NCBI GenBank assembly: GCA_936440205.1
Contig: OW387139.1
Coordinates: 26,934,378-26,998,377 of the forward strand
Length of the DNA stretch: 64,000 bases
Direction: 5' to 3'
DNA from: Lepidonotus clava
Lineage: Eukaryota > Annelida > Polychaeta > Phyllodocida > Polynoidae
Shown here: one piece after another, positions 57,821-64,000 of the stretch
Layout of the letters: each line of letters begins with the position of its first letter
Numbering within the stretch: the stretch's first letter is position 1
Program-made: the position numbers and the translations under genes
The notes under the pieces: generated by a model
The model's database searches: none
Seen by the model: only the letters and a program-made list of their open reading frames with translations
Told to the model about the DNA's origin: nothing

Positions 57821-60800
57821 TCAGTCTTTGGGGTGAGTAGGCTTTTTCATACGAGAACCTCGCCTGGGCTCTGGGCTAACTACAGGACTCTTTGCTCTTG
57901 GTCTTAATGTGGGTGTTTCTGCCGCTTTACTAGAAGAAGGTTGAGGTGAAGCTGCTCTTGAAAGTTGCCGCACGATATGACCGGGTACGTAAGCCTGAGT
58001 CACTGTTTGACCCCCGTCAGCATCCTCATGCACTACGGGATAATAAGCCCCGCTGGTTTCTGCTGACACCTCCTGTGATTCAGCCGCAATGTCCTGCTGA
58101 GAATCGTGGGGGAACGACGGCCACTGCATACTTTCTAAGTCCGAGTCAGGCTCAGTATTCTTTGCAAGGACATGTTCTTGTTGGATAAGAGACGCGTTGG
58201 GATCCTGCGTTTCCTCCTGACTTGGGGTGTCTGCAAAAAGTGTAATACGTGCGCTAGTAGTTACAGGGGTTGACGTCGAGGGCAGGGGGACAGTCAAGTC
58301 ACTGCTGCCAGCGTAAGTCTGTTGTCCGTCACGCTGACGGAAAACAACCTCACTGGTGTTGGTGCCACCAATAGACGAAGACTCTTGGTGTCGAGATATC
58401 GGTGTAGGCCTATCGTGACCAGGGGTTGGAGGTACTGGCTCGTCAACGTCAGACTTAATCTCCACATGCTCTAAATTTATCACTCCCTGGGTGCCCAATA
58501 CCGCTGATTTGATTATTTCCAGAGTTTGTTCTATTTTTTTTTGACTACTTCTCAAAGAAGACACTTCTTTCTTTACCGTGGCGATATCGCCCCTAAGGAT
58601 ACCCACTTCCCTGATTAACAGTGCAGTGTCGACACGCATACTTAAAACATTATTATCTACGCTTTGTACGTCCTCCTTTACTAGGGTTGAGTCTGCTGCG
58701 ACATTACGGATGTCTTCTCTAGCAGCACCCATCTCCTGCACAAGAGTCTGCTGTTGACTGGCTAGTCCCAACGACTTCGACTTGAGGGTGTGTGCGTCAC
58801 TTCTCACAGCGGAGATATCCCCCTTCATGCCCAGCATGTTAGCTTTCATTTCATGACAAGCTTTCCCTGCAGTAACACACTCATTTGCAATATCAATTAG
58901 GCCAGTCTTGACTTGGAAAAATTCGCCCCCAAGAGTGTTGACGTCATTCCGTATCGTCTTAAGTTCTCCTACGATATGCTGGTCAGTCGGTTGTTTTGCT
59001 GGTCCCTGGACGTCACACCTCAGTAACACCAACTCCTGCTTGATCGCACCCATGTCAGTATGGAAATTTATGAGTCCCGATTCCACCACATCAAATCTGT
59101 TTGACATGGTTTCAATAATACGGCCCTCTGCTGCCGAACTTGTGGTGAAAGCACCAGTAGTAGTAGACTTTGGCGGAGACCTAGGTGGTTTTGTTGATGC
59201 GTTGTCCTTCACATCAGTATGGGCCTCAGTCTCCTGGGTTTTCTCTGGCAGATCCTCTGTAACGTTGGTACGTTGGCCCAGTTGAATGTCCGGTGTGCGC
59301 ACATGCACGGAGTAATTCATGTCGGCATCGTCGTCAAAGTTCATCGCGTCAAGGGGGTCTGTAAGGTAAGTAAATACCAAAATAACTGCACAGAATAATT
59401 TTTTTTCAGAATTTCTTTGATATATAAATCACATTTGTCATGAGATACAATACATACTATAATATAAAAGACTGTAACATATATGTTTCAAAAGTAACGC
59501 TATGTTTTGTATGAAGGTGTGATAAGTATCGTGACGGCAAGAATGTGAAGATCGACTCTTGGGCTAACATTACGACTTGTCGCCTGATGAAAGTTGACCC
59601 TACTATTTCTTCAAAATATGAACAATTATCACTATATTTAACAGGGATAAATGACGCGACGATAATACCTCCTGCTGTAGGGTCCTGGGTCTCTGCTTGC
59701 TCCTCCTCGGCAAACGACAGCTCACGGCCGGCAGGGGCTGGACTCCAGTCGAGTTCTTGTAGAGAAACAGATATTGATGGAGTCTTCAGTTGACGTTCAA
59801 TTGAACGAGTTACCATATGAAAGGTCCTGCCTCGGACGCACATTCTAGGGGTTCTTTTCTTTACTAAAAAAAATTTAAAAAATGTTTGCTTTTTCTTGCT
59901 GATAATATATTTTGTGTGTGATTATTTAGTTCTGAGGTTAACGTTTCAAATCATTTTAATTTTAAAGTTACTTTCACAAGGTATAGGATCAAGTTATTTT
60001 TTAAGTTTTATTTTCTAAGACACATTGATTCTCCGAAATAGATAATCACCTTTGTTGGGTGTATCTAAGCCCTCGTCCTCTTCACTGACGGCCGCGGGAG
60101 AGGCAGCGGCGGAGGCAGCAGCAGCAGCAGCAGCTGTACGGACTTGCCGCGCTGGTCGACGGGAACTGGCTTTCTTCATTTCCTCTGGGTTGGGTGATGC
60201 TGCAGTAATCGTCCCGATGGCAGGACCCTTCAATTCTAAAATATAAACAAGTTTGATCAGTAATAAAGATATGTTTTTGTTATCGAGAGCTGAAAATAAC
60301 GACAGAAAAGTAGTACAATCAATGCAATATTATTTAGCTTTTCATATCGCGCAACATACACTGAGCAAGCGACATTCATTGTTTAAAATAAAACAACTAT
60401 TCCATATTACACTTACTGTATTTCTCTAGGATATCCTCCTCGTCCGTCTTCTTCTTCCCCCGGGTCGGCTTCGACTCGTCGTGCAGTCTCTTCTGATCAG
60501 CCAAGCACTCATCCATGGCGATGGCTTCTGCTTCTGATGAGGAATCGTCGTCGTCGTCATCGGAGGAGGAGGAGGGGTCTAACTTTGTCTTGCGAGCCCC
60601 TGGAATGACTGATTTGTATCAAAACTTTGACCTTATGATTTAATATATAATGGAGGAATTATTTCATTTACTAAAATTGTCGTTATGTTTAGATGTTGGT
60701 TGACATTATTTTTAAAAATATCGTGACGATAAGTATCAAGCTCAATAAGATATATTAACGTCAAGTGTTTTTTCTAAATAGATGTAAATAATCTACTAGA

Positions 60801-63117
60801 TATGTCAGGTTCAATGCATTACATGTTAAGGCGATAATAGATATCTAAATACTTACAGCCTGAAGCCTCTACCCCCCAAAATTCCAGGCACCGGAGCTGT
60901 GTCGCCGTGAGGCCGACGTTGTCTGGCATGGCAGGGGCGCCACTGTAGCCGTATGCCTTCTCCAGTCGACGTTTCTATTATAAAAGAAATGTCAATAATA
61001 TCAACTTCAATTTATTTTTTGTTGTACCGTCGTGTAGGTGGTGGTGATATAATTTAATATTACAATACTGGTATGCCTTCTCCAGTCGACGTTTCTATGA
61101 TAAAAGAAATTTAAATAATATGAACTTCAATTAATTTTGGGTTATAACGTCTTTTAAGTGGTGGTGATATAAATTACTATTACAATACTGGTAGCATAAT
61201 GAAACCAAACAGAGGGAAAAAGATGACTTTTTGGGAAATACCATAACACTAGGAGCTTGTTTCTTTATTAGATAAAATTATTATTACAAGTCCTGCAAAT
61301 AAAGCACCTCCACACTAACAGTTACTTACTTTAAATAGGGTTTTACTCTTATGATCGATTATCTTGTAGTAGAGGTATTTCTTCCGGCGTTTCTTTCCAA
61401 ACTGCGAGTTGAGGTTGTCTTTTATCTTTTTGTAGATGGCCCTCCTTTTTTTCATCTTGTGGTCGTGGGTTGCTGTCTCTGCCCACCTCCCGAGGACAGC
61501 GTCTCTGAATAATGAAAAAAAAAAAAAAATTAGTTTACCGCGACGTCAACATTTTGATATTCTGATTCAGTGATATTTTGATACTTATTGATGATTACTA
61601 TGTACGGCGTTTAGATTACTTGATATTTTAAATAAAACTTCTTCCTAAGAATACAGACTGTTCTCTAAAAGTATTGTGAGATTTTTTACTTTTCAGCCAA
61701 TGCTCAGACATTTCCTTGCTGTTACTACTGCGATACATATATATGTGTGTCTTTTTTTTTCTTTTTTTTTCAGTTTTACTCACTCATCCTGTTTGGCGGT
61801 GTTGTAAAGCAGCTCCAGTTCCTCGTCTTCATAGCAGGAGTGCGTCAGTGGACCCTCGTCATCGGTGTCCGAGGAACACCAGCCCAGGTCTTTTTTCTTG
61901 CCTTTACCTGCAGCAGACTTCCTCTTCTTCTTGGCCTTCTTGGGTGTTCTCCCGGAGGCGGGACCAGTTGGTGAAGGGGTTTCAAGGGCTGGCGTTTTAG
62001 GAGCGGCTGCTGCTTTACCACGTCCTCGTCCTTTTTTCTTCTCTGGAACTGCAGGAGTCACAACCTTCTTTGTAACTGCCTGTTTCTTTTTCTTCTTGGG
62101 AGCTGGGCTTGATTCTGGAGAAGGGTCTGCAGGCTCGACTACCTTGGTTGCCTTTACTTTCTTAGGAGGAGGTTTCACCTTCACAGGGATATCGTCGTCA
62201 TCGGATTCATCTAGCTCGGCGGCAGGTCGGCTTTTCTTTAATGGCTGTCCGGAGGTAGACGCGACAGGTTCTTTTGTTTTCTTCTTCGGCAAAGTCATTT
62301 CTGGTAGTGGCGAGTCCTCACCATCGACGACGATAACGGTATCGGTTTCAGGTTCACTTTTCGTGGCTTTGGTGTATTTGCCCATGTAATAGGCAAAGTT
62401 GAGCTCCTCCTGTCTACGATACTGCTCCCGTGCATCTTGTAACATGCCCTCCAGCTTCTTCTTGTCCTTCGCGTCTACACCTCTGGACAGCACGTCCATG
62501 ATCGAGCTAATCCTAAGTTTGTAATCTATCGTGGACGGGTCCTGCGACTCACCACCCACTGAGGACGACATCTGAAAAAAGGAAATATATATATATATAT
62601 TATTTTACATGATGCACGTTACCGCCATTTGGAGAATTCATACAGTGTGGTACTGACGCCTATATATTACTATATATGAGAGGCGGTATTCTATTTACAA
62701 TTGCGGAGAATTACGTCAGCTTAAGTTCATTATTTCACATGGTGACAAACCCTTTTTCTTATTTTGAGAGGGGGACGGAGCCATTTCGTAGCTTATAAAG
62801 TCAAACACGATTCCTGTAGATACGCGTACGGATTCACCTTATACTGAAACCCTAGTAAGTTAGCTTGTATTGAAAAATAGTATTCTAAACCCGTCCCGAA
62901 ACATAGGGTACTATGGGGCGGGTTGGGGGGGGGCAGTCGGGAAAAGACCGACAGATACGATACTATTTTTGCTTTCATAAATGATTTAAACTACACGACG
63001 TGTTTATCTCACACGTCTTACAATATGCACTGACAACTTAGAAATGTTAATACGTACCGTGGCGACTTGTAGAAGGACGAAGAGGAGAATGATGGGCAGG
63101 AAATCGGCGGGTTTCAT
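57821..63117 (-). CDS. Second Harbinger gene: large Lys-rich coiled-coil protein
   Basis: Minus-strand exons: 63117-63058 (optional 20-residue first exon), 62571-61784, 61504-61330, 60974-60857, 60599-60417, 60235-60050, 59755-59669 and 59358-57821. Phases close for 1,044 aa, or 1,024 aa from the ATG at 62571. The N-terminal ~260 residues have Lys/Pro/Asp-Glu-rich nuclear-type tracts (PKKKKKQAVTKK, GRGRGKAAAAP). A basic helical segment (WAETATHDHKMKKRRAIYKK) lies where Harbinger partner proteins carry a Myb/SANT-like domain, but that fold is not evident. A Ser/Asp run and poly-Ala follow. The last exon has a long coiled coil (roughly residues 600-820, e.g. LLIREVGILRGDIATVKKEV). Harbinger elements normally encode a second Myb-like DNA-binding protein that helps nuclear import of the transposase; this one is far larger than usual. 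Exon 59755-59669 is the least certain. Confidence 0.75.
60951..61190. repeat. 120-bp tandem duplication carrying a splice acceptor
   Basis: Copies start GTATGCCTTCTCCAGTCGAC at 60951 and 61071. The duplicated piece includes the acceptor and first 24 nt of the minus-strand exon 60974-60857, so a second, truncated copy of the exon start lies upstream in the intron. Confidence 0.8.
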
Positions 63118-63359
63118 CTATGATGCTTCTTCTCTCGGTGACTGTGATGGCGTCAAAACAACGTCCCGCACTTGTTGCCGGGATGAGCACATAGCTTAAA
63201 ACTTGCCTTTTGCCGAGAACCAGCGTATGAGCTTGTACCCAGCAATGGCAGTAGTATTACATACGAACGCGGTCAAGAACCAGCGAAACGCCGGCAAAAT
63301 AGACGGTGACTTCCGGTAAAATGCACAGGTGGCCGCCATGACCTAATTAAGTTTCCCGC

Positions 63360-63540
63360 GCTCTTGCGTCAGTCGAACCGCGATATATCGCGGCGGTAAT
63401 GCAGGGTGGCGTCAACTTTTTATGACGGTAAAATATAGTGGCGATATTTTTTATGGACACGCTTTTTTAAAAATATCGCGACATGACATAGCTGCGTCAT
63501 CAAAATTATCGTATATCGCCGTTTTTTTATGGAATGCATA
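63360..63540 (-). repeat. Right TIR and subterminal repeats of Harbinger element
   Basis: Ends TTTTATGGAATGCATA, complementary to the left end. It also contains the 16-bp palindrome CCGCGATATATCGCGG near 63378 and GGCGATATTTTTTATGG, reversed versions of the left subterminal words. Confidence 0.7.
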
Positions 63541-63545
63541 CCAGG

Positions 63546-64000
63546 AGTAACCGCGGACCTGTCAGACTGGACGGGAGAAGCCCTGCACCGGTCGAGTGAC
63601 GACAATATGTGAACTGGAAATCAGCTGTATCCTGAAAGATTAATCAAGCCAGGTGGGCGATATTGGGCGGAGATTACTACTTCACGCTGTGCTACAGGGC
63701 CCCGTAGCCGACATTGGAGGTGCTTGGCACATCTTGGTATGATGGGAATGGGTTTTATTGTGGATACAAATGCTGCAGCGGTGGATTCGTTCCAGAAATA
63801 GCACAAGCATCCATTCTTCAATATCGTCGAACAGAAGCGTCCTTACCCATAACGCATTCACATGAAATCCATCGTTTCCTATTATGTTCTTATGGTCTTC
63901 TGTCCATCCGTCAACAGTAAATCTATTGAAAGTCTCACCGGCTTGTAAAGAACTGTAATAATATTGTACATGTATGCGATATGTAGATGAAGAATACATG
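63546..64000. other. No gene recognised
   Basis: Flank of the Harbinger element up to the window edge. Short ORFs on both strands have no recognisable content. Confidence 0.4.

Larger units (their letters stand above)
54141..63540 (+). mobile_element. PIF/Harbinger DNA transposon, 9.4 kb, apparently autonomous
   Basis: Inverted ends share GCATTCCATAAAA followed by CGGCGATA. The left end reads GGGGGGCATTCCATAAAA and the right end is the complement of TATGCATTCCATAAAA. CCA, or as much as CCAGG, lies at both junctions (54138 and 63541), a candidate target duplication; Harbinger elements make 3-bp duplications. It contains two convergent multi-exon genes, a DDE transposase (+) and a large second protein (-), whose 3' ends lie about 600 bp apart. 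All exon phases fit and no internal stop is needed, so both genes look functional. Confidence 0.88.

Overview
This is a stretch of metazoan nuclear DNA. It has introns with GT/AG borders, CpG-bearing GC-rich islands in AT-rich DNA, and a mix of LINE, SINE, LTR, PIF/Harbinger, foldback and palindromic MITE repeats. The fold-back element with minisatellite arms and the scattered 'taggcctat' words suggest a marine invertebrate, possibly an echinoderm or other deuterostome. The species cannot be fixed from the sequence alone.

Layout. A decayed LINE reverse transcriptase lies at 0.6-1.7 kb. The only recognisable host gene is the 3' part of a peptidylglycine alpha-amidating lyase (PAL) gene at 2.5-8.4 kb: seven coding exons, all zinc, catalytic and cysteine positions kept, and a very acidic C-terminus. 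From 8.4 to 34.9 kb no host exon could be identified. This region holds two minisatellites, a foldback element with a 9-bp target duplication (10.8-11.8 kb), two inverted copies of one 487-bp solo-LTR-like repeat (19.6 and 32.3 kb), a TA-flanked 1.2-kb element with eight copies of one 18-mer (22.4-23.6 kb), several palindromic MITEs, and GC-rich islands that repeatedly carry the 9-mer GAGCAGCTC.

At 34,934-48,509 sits a young, apparently whole 13.6-kb Ty3/gypsy-type LTR element (951-bp LTRs, target duplication CATAA). It carries gag, pol and a third long ORF in the env position. That ORF has no membrane segment; it encodes a probably nuclear C2H2 zinc-finger protein and has its own TATA/initiator promoter. 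Beyond it lies 3.4 kb of non-coding sequence containing an array of eight RNA hairpins. All eight have the same ACGACC loop, and their stems vary by compensatory changes. This array together with ORF3 is the best candidate here for an undescribed system.

From 48.5 to 54.1 kb there are more GC-rich GAGCAGCTC islands and no confident gene. At 54,141-63,540 lies a complete-looking PIF/Harbinger DNA transposon: a seven-exon DDE transposase of 444 aa on the + strand, facing a convergent multi-exon gene for a ~1,024-1,044 aa lysine-rich coiled-coil protein on the - strand, with TIRs and subterminal repeats at both ends. All exon phases close in both gene models.
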